Shown here piece after piece: positions 1-7,071 of a DNA stretch of 15,370 nucleotides. Where the stretch lies: assembly GCA_937941745.1 (NCBI GenBank), contig CALDGV010000384.1, positions 1 to 15,370 on the forward strand. The letters run 5' to 3'. The translations under genes and the position numbers were made by a program. Each line of letters starts with the position of its first letter. Position 1 is the first letter of the stretch. The notes beneath the pieces were generated by a model, which saw only the letters and a program-made list of their open reading frames with translations, did no database searches and was not told the origin of the DNA. This DNA is from an uncultured Prosthecobacter sp. (GTDB lineage Bacteria > Verrucomicrobiota > Verrucomicrobiia > Verrucomicrobiales > Verrucomicrobiaceae).

Positions 1-2139
1 CCTCTGGCAGAAAAGACACCCATCGTCCTGAACCTGCCCAACATGCCTGGAAACGCCCGCCTTGAGTTTGAACAGGGAGGCGTGGCCAGCGCCAGCCCAA
101 ACCCGAGCCTCACCTTCCGCCTCACCAATGCCAATTCGGCTGACTTCACGGGTGTGCTGAATCCGGCGAAGGTCAGTCTGAAAATGAACACCGCCACCGG
201 TGCCTACAACGGCCTTTTCGAGCTCACCAATGGCGGAGTGACACGTAAAACAACCTTCCAAGGACTGCTCATTCCTGCCCTGGAAGCCGTTCCAGGCCTT
301 GCCGCAGATGCCACCCGGGGCCTGTCGGCCCAGGCAGGTGTGGCTGCCGCTCATGCCTTTGGCGCCGGCTTCTTCCTTCTCGATCAGCTGCCCGTTCCAC
401 CATCGACCAAGAGCACCTCGGTGCTTTCGGGCCGCGCACGGCTCATGCCAGCACCCGTGCTGGTCTCTCCCCAACCTCAATCGCAGACAGTCAATCCCGG
501 AGCGAACGTGAATTTCAGCTTCACGGCCACTCCCACCTTAACCACCGACAGCAGCCTTTCCTACCAGTGGCGCAAAAACGGCATCAACATCTCCGGTGCC
601 ACCACCACCACGCTCGCCCTCACCAACGTCCAAGAGGCAGACGAGGCCTCTTATGATTGTGTGATTCGACAAACGATCACCATCCAGCCGCCCGTTGGCT
701 CCCCCGCAGGCACCCTGCCCACGGAACTGGACGTCAATGAAACCGTGACCCAGGCCGCAGTCCTCACGGTGAACGATCCAGTAAGCCAGATCATCGTCCT
801 TCAGAACCCTGGACGCAGCCCGGTGCCCACAGGCAGCAGCGTCACTTTCACCGTGGAACATGCCGGGACACCTGGCTTCACCTACCAGTGGAAAAAGGAC
901 GGGATCGACATCGCTGGAGCCAACAGCGCCTCCTACACCATCCCGGCTGTGACCAATGCCCAGAATGGGTCTTACACTGTGCTTGTCTCCAATGCAGCTG
1001 CGCCAGCGGGGGTTTCCAGTGCGGCACGCACGCTCAGCCATGTCTCGCCGATCACGAATTTGCAGATCAGCCGCACTCCTGCCGAATCCCTTCTCGCCGC
1101 AGGCACACGCACCACCTTCACTGCGACTGCGGATGGCGGGGGTGTGTCCTACCAGTGGCTCCGAAACGGACTGCCCCTCCCTGGTGCCAATGCCTCCACC
1201 TTCGTCATCAACAGCCCCACCGCGTCCGACAACGGCCTGTACACCGTGCTCGCCACCAACGGTGCCACGCCTGATGGGATCAGCAGCGCAGGGAATGTCC
1301 TCAACGTCACCAATGCCATTTCCAACATCGTCGTGACCCCAAGCTTTTCCAATGGCTCTGCGGCCACCAACACGGACGTGACCCTGTCTGTCGCGCAATC
1401 TGGCACAGGTCCCTTCACCTACCAGTGGCGGAAAAATGGCACGCCGCTGCCCGGAGAAACTGCCTCCACGCTGGCTTTCAACACCGGACCGCAACCGACC
1501 AGCAGCGCTGAAACCTACGACGTCCTCATCTCCAATGCCGCCGTACCGCTGGGCGTGCTCAGCCCGGGTGTGGCGCTGGCAGTGGATATCCCGGTCAGCG
1601 ATGTCACCGCCTCTCGAAGCCCCACCGATGAAACCGTCGGCTCAAACACCCAGGTCGTCTTTTCGGTCAGCGCCACGGGCAGCAACCTCACCTACCAGTG
1701 GCTGCGCAATGGGATTGCCATCAGCGATGCCACCGGAGCCACCTACACCATTCCTGCCACGGCGCTCGCCAACGGAGGCAACTACACCGTGCGAGTAAAA
1801 AACAGCCTCACTCCCAACGGCGTGCTCAGCAACGAAGTTCCGCTCGACGTCAACGACCCTGTCAGCGCCGCCACCATCACCCTGACCAACCACGAAAGCA
1901 CTACTGTGCCCAACGGAGCGACACTGACCTTCAATTGCAATCCTGTTGGCGGGTATGGCCACACCTTCATCTGGAAACGCAACGGGCAGCCCATCCCTGG
2001 GGCTACCAGTTCCTTCCTCAACACCGTCTCCGACACCGAACCCGGCACCATTAGGTTCGAGGTTCAGGTGTTCAACCCTCTAAACACCACCGGTGTCACC
2101 AGCAATGAAATCGTCATCACGGTCGAACCCGACGCGTGA
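1..2139 (+). CDS. Exported Ig-like repeat protein (3' part, 5' truncated by window edge)
   Basis: The reading frame is open from base 1 and stops with TGA at 2137-2139, so the true start lies upstream; the first ATG at 43 is probably internal. The first ~150 residues contain a Gly-rich beta-strand pattern (NTATGAYNGLF, then FQGLLIP, then GAGFFLL, then LSGRARL) of a kind I recall from large Verrucomicrobia surface proteins. Then come six tandem immunoglobulin-like domains, each marked by a Y-Q-W-[RKL]-[KR]-[ND]-G motif followed about 25-30 residues later by a Y-x-V/C strand. The conserved Trp codons lie near 568, 889, 1156, 1426, 1699 and 1972, giving a period of 89-91 residues except for a 107-residue first unit. 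There is no C-terminal membrane anchor, PEP-CTERM or other sorting tag; the protein ends acidic (VEPDA). A role in adhesion or as a passenger of a secreted protein is inferred; substrate or partner unknown. Confidence 0.85.
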   Translation, partial: PLAEKTPIVLNLPNMPGNARLEFEQGGVASASPNPSLTFRLTNANSADFTGVLNPAKVSLKMNTATGAYNGLFELTNGGVTRKTTFQGLLIPALEAVPGLAADATRGLSAQAGVAAAHAFGAGFFLLDQLPVPPSTKSTSVLSGRARLMPAPVLVSPQPQSQTVNPGANVNFSFTATPTLTTDSSLSYQWRKNGINISGATTTTLALTNVQEADEASYDCVIRQTITIQPPVGSPAGTLPTELDVNETVTQAAVLTVNDPVSQIIVLQNPGRSPVPTGSSVTFTVEHAGTPGFTYQWKKDGIDIAGANSASYTIPAVTNAQNGSYTVLVSNAAAPAGVSSAARTLSHVSPITNLQISRTPAESLLAAGTRTTFTATADGGGVSYQWLRNGLPLPGANASTFVINSPTASDNGLYTVLATNGATPDGISSAGNVLNVTNAISNIVVTPSFSNGSAATNTDVTLSVAQSGTGPFTYQWRKNGTPLPGETASTLAFNTGPQPTSSAETYDVLISNAAVPLGVLSPGVALAVDIPVSDVTASRSPTDETVGSNTQVVFSVSATGSNLTYQWLRNGIAISDATGATYTIPATALANGGNYTVRVKNSLTPNGVLSNEVPLDVNDPVSAATITLTNHESTTVPNGATLTFNCNPVGGYGHTFIWKRNGQPIPGATSSFLNTVSDTEPGTIRFEVQVFNPLNTTGVTSNEIVITVEPDA

Positions 2140-2161
2140 GGCTCCCAGAATGCAGTTCCCG

Positions 2162-2200
2162 TTCGAAAAGAAAAGGCTGCGCTGAATCCAGCGCAGCCTT
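2162..2200 (-). terminator. Intrinsic terminator of the DUF47-pit operon
   Basis: A perfect 11-bp stem (AAGGCTGCGCT at 2173-2183 pairing with AGCGCAGCCTT at 2190-2200) encloses a 6-nt loop. Read on the minus strand it runs into a T-rich tract (TTTTCTTTT) at about 2174-2163, as expected for a Rho-independent terminator 40 bp past the pit stop codon. On the plus strand the T-tract is only TT, so its use for the converging Ig-repeat gene would be weaker. Confidence 0.85.
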
Positions 2201-2239
2201 CGGATGAACGGCAACCTTCCGTTGAAGCGGGTGAGCACC

Positions 2240-3325
2240 TCAGCTCGGGCCAAAGCACTTGTAAAAGACGTATCCCAGGGCCGCCGTCGCAGGAATGGTG
2301 AGCACCCAGGCCCAGATGATCCGGCTGACCACATTCCACTGGATGGCCCCCCAGCGCTTGGCGGCCCCAACGCCCATGATGCTCGTGGTGATGGCGTGTG
2401 TCGTTGACACCGGCATTCCGAGGTGACCGGCCACGGAAAGCACCGTGGCTGCCGTTGTTTCAGCAGCAAAACCATGCACAGGCTGCAGCTTCACCATCTT
2501 GTGCCCGAGTGTCTTGATGATCCGCCAGCCTCCGGCGGCCGTTCCCGCAGCCATGGTCAGAGCGCAGATGACTTTGATCCAGACTGGAATTTGATCGTTC
2601 TTTTCGCCAAGCGACTCAATGCGCAAAAAGCTGAGCCAGTCAGGCACTTGGCTGAGGTCTCCTGCCTTCGTTCCGGCGACCAGGGCCAGCGCGATGATCC
2701 CCATCGTTTTCTGGGCATCGTTCTGGCCGTGGCTGAAGCCCATGAAGCCAGCACTGAGGATCTGGAGCTTGCCGAATACACGGCTGACGATCAGAGGCCT
2801 CAAAGAATAGCAGATGGTGTAGAGGGCGCCCATGATCAGCAGGCCAAGCACAAATCCCGCCAGCGGTGAGGAGAACATCGGCAGCACCACCTTGTACAGC
2901 AGCCCACCTCCCTCATACCATTCCTTGCCAGCCTCGGGAGCCTTTGACCAGATCAGCGCGGACCAATTGCCGCCCGCCGTGGCCAACGTGGCTCCCACAA
3001 GGCCGCCGATCAGTGCATGGCTGGAACTGGAAGGCAGCCCAAACCACCAGGTGATCAGATTCCATACAATCCCGCCGGACAAGGCGCAGATGATGGTCGT
3101 CGTGTTGACGAACTGGCTGTCCACCAGTCCGGAGGAAATGGTCTTGGCCACCGCCGTGCCAAAGAGGGCGCCTATGAGATTGGTGACGGCGGCCAGCAAA
3201 ATAGCCTGCCGCGGAGTCAGCACCTTGGTGGAAACCACCGTGGCAATGGAGTTGGCGGTGTCGTGGAAGCCGTTGATATACTCAAAGACCAGGGCCACCA
3301 GCACCACGGTTAAAACGAGGGTCAT
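2240..3325 (-). CDS. pit: PiT family inorganic phosphate transporter
   Basis: 361-residue inner-membrane permease of the PiT family (PF01384), which imports inorganic phosphate with H+ or Na+. The two internally duplicated signature halves are visible: FHDTANS at residues 20-26 paired with HGQNDAQK at 199-206, and GLPSSSSHA at 96-104 paired with GMPVSTTHA at 303-311. Many hydrophobic segments cover the chain except a polar cytoplasmic stretch around 220-248. The length suits the shorter bacterial PiT proteins. The ATG at 3323-3325 lies 12 bp after the stop of the DUF47 gene, so the two are very likely cotranscribed; no Shine-Dalgarno motif precedes it. Ion specificity cannot be read from the sequence. 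Confidence 0.93.
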   Translation of the reverse strand: MTLVLTVVLVALVFEYINGFHDTANSIATVVSTKVLTPRQAILLAAVTNLIGALFGTAVAKTISSGLVDSQFVNTTTIICALSGGIVWNLITWWFGLPSSSSHALIGGLVGATLATAGGNWSALIWSKAPEAGKEWYEGGGLLYKVVLPMFSSPLAGFVLGLLIMGALYTICYSLRPLIVSRVFGKLQILSAGFMGFSHGQNDAQKTMGIIALALVAGTKAGDLSQVPDWLSFLRIESLGEKNDQIPVWIKVICALTMAAGTAAGGWRIIKTLGHKMVKLQPVHGFAAETTAATVLSVAGHLGMPVSTTHAITTSIMGVGAAKRWGAIQWNVVSRIIWAWVLTIPATAALGYVFYKCFGPS

Positions 3326-3337
3326 GGAAGCAGAGGA

Positions 3338-3973
3338 TCAGGAGTTTTTGAAAACGATGTGAGACACCACGTTGCCAGCGTCGCGGCAGCGGTCCACCAC
3401 CTTCTCGATCAGGTCATACAGATCCTTCAGCACAATGATGGTCACAGAGTCCTGGCCGGGGCGGCTGTACAGATCGCGCAGGCTCTGCAAGAGCAGCTTG
3501 TCAGCGTCGCCTTCGATCTTTTGCAGTTCCGTATTCAGCACCTTCACCCGCTCCAGATGCAGCTTGGAACGCAGTTCGGAGATCATCGTCACCACAGTGT
3601 CCACCGCCGCATCCATCAGCGCCATCTGCCTGGAAAAATCGACTCCGACAAGGCGCTCCTGGGTGATTTGCACACGCTCAGCGATTTTCTCCACCGTTTT
3701 CGGAATCTTGTATAGAGCGGAAGCCAGCGCGGCGATGTCCTCGCGCTCGAGTTCGGTCACGAAAGTCTTGCACAAGGCTTCGTCGATCCGTTCCGTGATC
3801 GCCTTGTCTTCCCGGCGGGAAGCAGCAAAGGACTCCAGCGACTGGCCGGATGAGCCCGGTGAGGAGAGCAGGCCATGCAAGGCTTGCACACTTTTGCGTG
3901 CCTGAGCCGCACTGGCCTCGAGCAGGTCGTAAAACACATCTTTTTTACCGAACAGGCTTTGAAGGGAGATCAT
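3338..3973 (-). CDS. DUF47 family PhoU-like protein, partner of Pit
   Basis: 211 residues if started at ATG 3971-3973 (MISLQSLFGKKDVFYDLLEA), which matches the usual N-terminus and ~205-215 residue length of the family (PF01865, TIGR00153). The frame is open further upstream to 4135, but that extension is Cys/Arg/Ser-rich and unlike the family. The protein is almost entirely helical, as expected for a PhoU-like bundle, with the family's acidic motif region (RREDKAITERID, then a TELEREDIAALA segment). DUF47 proteins are typically encoded next to PiT permeases and are thought to modulate phosphate uptake. Here it is the first gene of a two-gene operon with pit. Function as a regulator is family knowledge, not shown by this sequence. 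Confidence 0.88.
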   Translation of the reverse strand: MISLQSLFGKKDVFYDLLEASAAQARKSVQALHGLLSSPGSSGQSLESFAASRREDKAITERIDEALCKTFVTELEREDIAALASALYKIPKTVEKIAERVQITQERLVGVDFSRQMALMDAAVDTVVTMISELRSKLHLERVKVLNTELQKIEGDADKLLLQSLRDLYSRPGQDSVTIIVLKDLYDLIEKVVDRCRDAGNVVSHIVFKNS

Positions 3974-4007
3974 GGTGTTGGATTGGTTTTGCCGGGAGGG
4001 CGGCGGA

Positions 4008-4041
4008 GTGAGACGGCAGAGGCGCTGGAGTGTCAAGTGAC
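4008..4041 (-). promoter_or_regulatory. Candidate promoter of the DUF47-pit operon
   Basis: On the minus strand a perfect -35 hexamer TTGACA (4036-4031) lies upstream of the DUF47 start, with a poor -10 match TCTCAC (4013-4008) at 17-bp spacing. The -35 lies in a small inverted repeat, GTCA-AG-TGAC (4032-4041), that could bind a regulator. No convincing Pho box was seen. The weak -10 keeps confidence low. Confidence 0.3.
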
Positions 4042-4154
4042 GTTCAGTCCCCCGGCAGCAGCTAGCCGCTGCAGACAAGTCGCAACAATTAGAGAAGCTC
4101 CTTCCTGGAGCCACACCGGATTGTGAAAAACTCAAAATTGTCAGTTGCGCGGGT

Positions 4155-4200
4155 GGGGCGCTGTGATACGACTCACGCCCCTCCGACCAGAAGGCCGGAG
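4155..4200 (+). promoter_or_regulatory. Two leader hairpins ahead of the ribosomal protein operon
   Basis: Directly upstream of rpmJ, GGGGCG (4155-4160) can pair with CGCCCC (4176-4181), extended inside by TGA/TCA across a 3-nt bulge. Next to it CTCCG (4181-4185) can pair with CGGAG (4196-4200). The two helices share base 4181, so they stack or compete. In E. coli, S4 represses its operon by binding a folded mRNA leader near rpsM. An analogous control element here is inference. No good sigma-70 promoter was identified; a TTGTCA at 4138-4143 is the nearest -35-like hexamer. Confidence 0.35.
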
Positions 4201-4223
4201 ACTACCCCCATTTACACCCGTTT

Positions 4224-4337
4224 ATGCGAGTCCGTCCGTCCGTAAAACCCTTGTGCGAGCTTTGCCGCGTCATCCGACGCGCTGGCGTTGTTCGCGTTGT
4301 CTGCAAAAACCCCCGCCACAAGCAGCGTCAGGGTTGA
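4224..4337 (+). CDS. rpmJ: 50S ribosomal protein L36
   Basis: A 37-codon frame from ATG 4224 to TGA 4335-4337 encodes a canonical bL36: start [19 protein letters not shown], end [11 protein letters not shown]. The zinc-ribbon ligands of the Cys-containing (C+) form are all present: Cys11, Cys14, Cys27 and His32. L36 binds 23S rRNA in the large subunit. The gene sits 33 bp upstream of rpsM, its standard position at the head of the alpha operon, and is short enough to be dropped by length-filtered gene callers. No Shine-Dalgarno motif precedes the ATG. Confidence 0.96.
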   Translation: MRVRPSVKPLCELCRVIRRAGVVRVVCKNPRHKQRQG

Positions 4338-4370
4338 TCCCACCCCACTTTTAAATCCGCACCTTCCGTT

Positions 4371-4766
4371 ATGGCACGCCTACTTGGAGTCGAAATCCCG
4401 AACGAAAAGAAGATCGAATATTCCCTTCCCTATATTTTTGGGATCGGTCTTCCCCTGAGCCGCAAAATCCTGGCCCACACCAACATTGATCCGAACACTC
4501 GCACGGGTGAACTTACGGATGATCAGCTGGCCCAGATCGCTCAGACCGCCCAGGCTCTCAAGATCGTGATCGAAGGCGACCTTCGCCGTGAGCAGCAAAT
4601 GCACATGAAGCGCCTGCTCGGCATCAACTGCTATCGTGCTACCCGTCATCGCCGTGGTCTCCCGGTCCGCGGTCAGCGCACTCACACCAACGCCCGCACC
4701 CGCAAAGGTCCTCGCAAGACTGTTGGTGCCCAGAAAAACCCCGGTGCCAAGAAGGGCAAGGTCTAA
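4371..4766 (+). CDS. rpsM: 30S ribosomal protein S13
   Basis: 131-residue uS13, a head protein of the small subunit that contacts the P-site tRNA and forms bridges to the 50S subunit. It has the usual N-terminus (MARLLGVEIPNEKKIEYSL), the YIFGIG helix-hairpin-helix region near 21-26, and the basic C-terminal motif RGQRTHTNARTRKG near 99-112, followed by a Lys/Gly-rich tail. The length is slightly above the usual ~120. The ATG at 4371 fits the family start; the upstream bases show no Shine-Dalgarno motif. It is 36 bp ahead of rpsK and in the same operon. Confidence 0.97.
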   Translation: MARLLGVEIPNEKKIEYSLPYIFGIGLPLSRKILAHTNIDPNTRTGELTDDQLAQIAQTAQALKIVIEGDLRREQQMHMKRLLGINCYRATRHRRGLPVRGQRTHTNARTRKGPRKTVGAQKNPGAKKGKV

Positions 4767-4802
4767 TCCCTGCCAACTCAACCCGAAGAATCCCCTAATA
4801 GT

Positions 4803-5357
4803 ATGGCAGACGAAACGACGACACCTGCGGCAGCTCCTGAAGCCGCTGCTCCTGCACCGGCTCCCGCCGCTCCAGCTCCCGCTACACCAGCCCCGGCTGA
4901 CAAACAGCCAACTTCCGGCGACCGCGCTGTTTCTCAGAGCGTCTGGCTCGAGATCGGCGGTGGTGACGGCAATGAAAGCCCTAAAGTCATCAAGGCCAAG
5001 GGTGCCAAAAACGTTTCTGCAGGCATCGTGCACGTGCAGGCCACCTTCAACAACACGATGGTGTCCATCACCGACCGCGTCGGCAACGTCATCGGCTGGT
5101 CCACCTCTGGTAAAATGGGTTTCCGCGGTTCCCGCAAAGGCACTGCCTACGCCGCCCAGGTCGTCGCTCAAGACGCCTGCCGTCAGGCCATGGGTCACGG
5201 TCTCCGTGAAGCCGAGGTCCGCCTTCGTGGACCTGGTTCCGGCCGTGAATCTGCTGTCCGTGCCATTCAGGCTATGGGCGTCGAGGTCACCCTCGTCAAA
5301 GACGTGACCCCCATTCCTCACAATGGCTGCCGTCCGCCCAAAGCCCGCCGCGTCTAA
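4803..5357 (+). CDS. rpsK: 30S ribosomal protein S11 with Ala/Pro-rich N-terminal extension
   Basis: 184-residue uS11, part of the 30S platform. The conserved core starts near residue 68 ([17 protein letters not shown]) and runs through the [11 protein letters not shown] region (109-119), [14 protein letters not shown] (141-154) and the C-terminal [16 protein letters not shown]11 is usually ~125-130 residues, so about 55 residues are extra. Residues 8-32 are almost only Ala and Pro, followed by a polar linker containing [11 protein letters not shown]. The first internal ATG in frame lies inside the core (residue 86), so the extension is part of the predicted protein and not a start-site error. 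No Shine-Dalgarno motif is visible upstream of ATG 4803. Confidence 0.95.
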   Translation: MADETTTPAAAPEAAAPAPAPAAPAPATPAPADKQPTSGDRAVSQSVWLEIGGGDGNESPKVIKAKGAKNVSAGIVHVQATFNNTMVSITDRVGNVIGWSTSGKMGFRGSRKGTAYAAQVVAQDACRQAMGHGLREAEVRLRGPGSGRESAVRAIQAMGVEVTLVKDVTPIPHNGCRPPKARRV

Positions 5358-5382
5358 TCTTCAGCCCCTTTTATCCTAGTTT

Positions 5383-5994
5383 ATGGCACGTTATACTGGT
5401 CCCCGCGAAAAGATTGCCCGCCGCTTTGGCATCGCTCTTTTCGGTCCTTCCAAGGCTCTCGAACTGCGCAACTTCCCCCCGGGACAGCACGGCGTTCGCA
5501 ATGCTCGCCGCAAAGTTTCTGAATACGGAGTTGCTCTCATCGAAAAGCAGAAGCTTCGTTTCCAATACGGTGTTCTTGAAAAACAGTTCCGTCGTTTCTT
5601 CGCCGAGGCCCAGCGCCGCAAAGGTGTCACAGGTGAAAACCTTCTCCAGATGCTCGAGCTTCGTCTCGACAACGTGGTTTACCGCATGGGGTTCGCCAAC
5701 ACACGCTTCGCCTCCCGCCAACTCGTCAGCCATCGCCACATCACCGTCAATGGTCGCGTGGTGAACATTGCGAGCTACCAAGTCAAGCCGGGCGACAAAA
5801 TCGGCGTCAAGGACAGCCCTCGTTCTCAGCAGTTGGTTGGTCGCTTCCTCGAAATGACCCTGGGTAATCCAGCTCCAGACTGGATGACCGTTGACCGCGA
5901 CAGCATGAGCGCAGTCGTCAATCGTGCTCCTATTCGCGATGAGATCAACCCCATCGCCAATGAGCAGCTTGTGGTCGAACTCTACTCCCGTTAA
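5383..5994 (+). CDS. rpsD: 30S ribosomal protein S4
   Basis: 203-residue uS4, a primary 16S rRNA binding protein that nucleates 30S assembly. It has the usual N-terminus (MARYTGPREKIARRFG), the FPPGQHG motif at 31-37, the LRFQYGVLEKQFRRFF helix near 58-73 and an S4 RNA-binding domain near 90-155 (LELRLDNVVYRMGF, then HITVNGR at 119-125). The N-terminal zinc-binding cysteines of the C+ form are absent, so this is the zinc-free type. It is the last gene of the operon, 25 bp after rpsK, followed by a terminator. In E. coli S4 represses its own operon; whether it does so here is unknown. Confidence 0.97.
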   Translation: MARYTGPREKIARRFGIALFGPSKALELRNFPPGQHGVRNARRKVSEYGVALIEKQKLRFQYGVLEKQFRRFFAEAQRRKGVTGENLLQMLELRLDNVVYRMGFANTRFASRQLVSHRHITVNGRVVNIASYQVKPGDKIGVKDSPRSQQLVGRFLEMTLGNPAPDWMTVDRDSMSAVVNRAPIRDEINPIANEQLVVELYSR

Positions 5995-6020
5995 TCGACT
6001 TCCCAGTTCGTTTTTCAAAG

Positions 6021-6057
6021 ACCGGATTCACACACGTGAGTCCGGTTTTTTGTTTTT
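6021..6057 (+). terminator. Intrinsic terminator after rpsD
   Basis: An 11-bp stem with one G-T wobble (ACCGGATTCAC 6021-6031 with GTGAGTCCGGT 6036-6046) and a 4-nt loop leads directly into TTTTTTGTTTTT. This is a textbook Rho-independent terminator 27 bp past the rpsD stop, and it marks the end of the ribosomal protein operon. Confidence 0.93.
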
Positions 6058-6089
6058 ACAGCATGTTTGGTTTGAACGTGTTCTAACGA

Positions 6090-6106
6090 CAGACGGTTAC
6101 CGTCTG
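6090..6106. promoter_or_regulatory. Perfect palindrome upstream of the desaturase gene (candidate operator)
   Basis: CAGACGGT-T-ACCGTCTG is a perfect inverted repeat of 8-bp arms around one base, 40 bp upstream of the desaturase ATG and after the rpsD terminator. It has no T-tract and lies near a -10-like TCTAAC (6082-6087), so a dimeric repressor site is more likely than a terminator. The regulator is unknown. Confidence 0.45.
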
Positions 6107-6145
6107 CCGCCAGCTGCGTTAGACACAGCACAACCAAGGACACGC

Positions 6146-6988
6146 ATGTCACCTACCCTGAAAAGCACCCTTGTCGGTCTTCTCGCCCTCAGCCTTGTCT
6201 TCTTCATCATCGAGCGCCTGCTCGGCAGGGCCAGAGGGCCCCTCTTGCGTCAAGGCTGGCTCACTGACATTGCCTACTGGTTCATCACCCCTTTTTTCAC
6301 AAAGCTGCTCAGCCGCAGCGCACTGCTGATTCCAGCAGGATTGCTCATCCTTTTCGGCTTTGCCAACGCCGCGGACTTCCGCAATCAGACTTACACGGGA
6401 TTCGGTCCGCTTTCCCGCCAGCCAATCGCCATTCAAGCTCTCGAAATCTACCTTCTGGCAGATTTCATCTCTTACTGGACCCATCGTCTCTTTCATCTGG
6501 GCCGCTGGTGGCCTTTCCACGCCGTCCACCACAGCTCCGAAGACCTCGATTGGCTAAGCAGTGTCCGCGTCCACCCCGTCAACGACCTCGTCAGCAAGTT
6601 TCTTCAGGTCAGCCCCCTTCTTCTCCTCGGATTCAACCCTTGGGTCACCCTTTCCACCGCCCCCTTTTTTACTCTCTACGCCATCTTCATTCATGCCCGT
6701 GTGGACTGGGATTTCGGTCCACTTCGTTTCCTCATCGCCACACCAGCCTTCCATCGTTGGCATCACAGTCGTCAGACCGAAGCCATCGACAAGAATTTCG
6801 CCGGCCTTTTTCCTGTCTGGGATCTTCTCTTTGGCACTTTCTACATGCCCCCAGGAAAAGCAGCCGCAGATTTTGGTGTAGCCGGAGGCTTCCCCCAAGA
6901 CCTCCCGCATCAATTATGGGAACCCTTCCGCTGCCTCTGGCGAGGCCAGAATCCTGATTCCGCACCTGCAGAACAAAAGGGGGATTAG
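6146..6988 (+). CDS. Sterol desaturase / fatty acid hydroxylase family membrane protein
   Basis: 280-residue integral membrane di-iron oxygenase of the fatty acid hydroxylase superfamily (PF04116). The three histidine clusters are present: HRLFH at 113-117, HAVHH at 125-129 and HRWHH at 203-207, which in this family coordinate the two irons. Hydrophobic segments lie near 8-22, 58-73, 98-111 and 151-183. The start was chosen at ATG 6146 because AAGGA lies 5 bp upstream (6136-6140), the clearest ribosome binding site in the window, and because the protein begins with a membrane segment. The frame is open further upstream, but that part overlaps rpsD and its terminator. It is the first of three same-strand genes. 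The substrate (fatty acid, sterol, hopanoid-like lipid or carotenoid) cannot be told. Confidence 0.88.
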   Translation: MSPTLKSTLVGLLALSLVFFIIERLLGRARGPLLRQGWLTDIAYWFITPFFTKLLSRSALLIPAGLLILFGFANAADFRNQTYTGFGPLSRQPIAIQALEIYLLADFISYWTHRLFHLGRWWPFHAVHHSSEDLDWLSSVRVHPVNDLVSKFLQVSPLLLLGFNPWVTLSTAPFFTLYAIFIHARVDWDFGPLRFLIATPAFHRWHHSRQTEAIDKNFAGLFPVWDLLFGTFYMPPGKAAADFGVAGGFPQDLPHQLWEPFRCLWRGQNPDSAPAEQKGD

Positions 6989-7071
6989 CCTTACCCGGCA
7001 CTTCCAAAGATCCCCACGGGCATGCACTCGCAGCTTTCCGCGCTGGTAGTTTTTGACGGCAGAACTAGGTT

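Noticed and set aside
538..1494. 318-codon minus-strand frame in the Ig-repeat gene
   Set aside because: Gly/Arg-rich shadow of the repetitive Ig-like coding sequence; the plus-strand frame shows six matching domains.
4145..4354. 69-codon plus-strand frame before rpsM
   Set aside because: Overlaps rpmJ in another register; rpmJ is an unambiguous L36, and this frame is Arg/Pro-rich without family resemblance.
4380..5321. 313-codon minus-strand frame across rpsM and rpsK
   Set aside because: Antisense to two ribosomal protein genes; low-complexity Gly/Ser/Thr composition.
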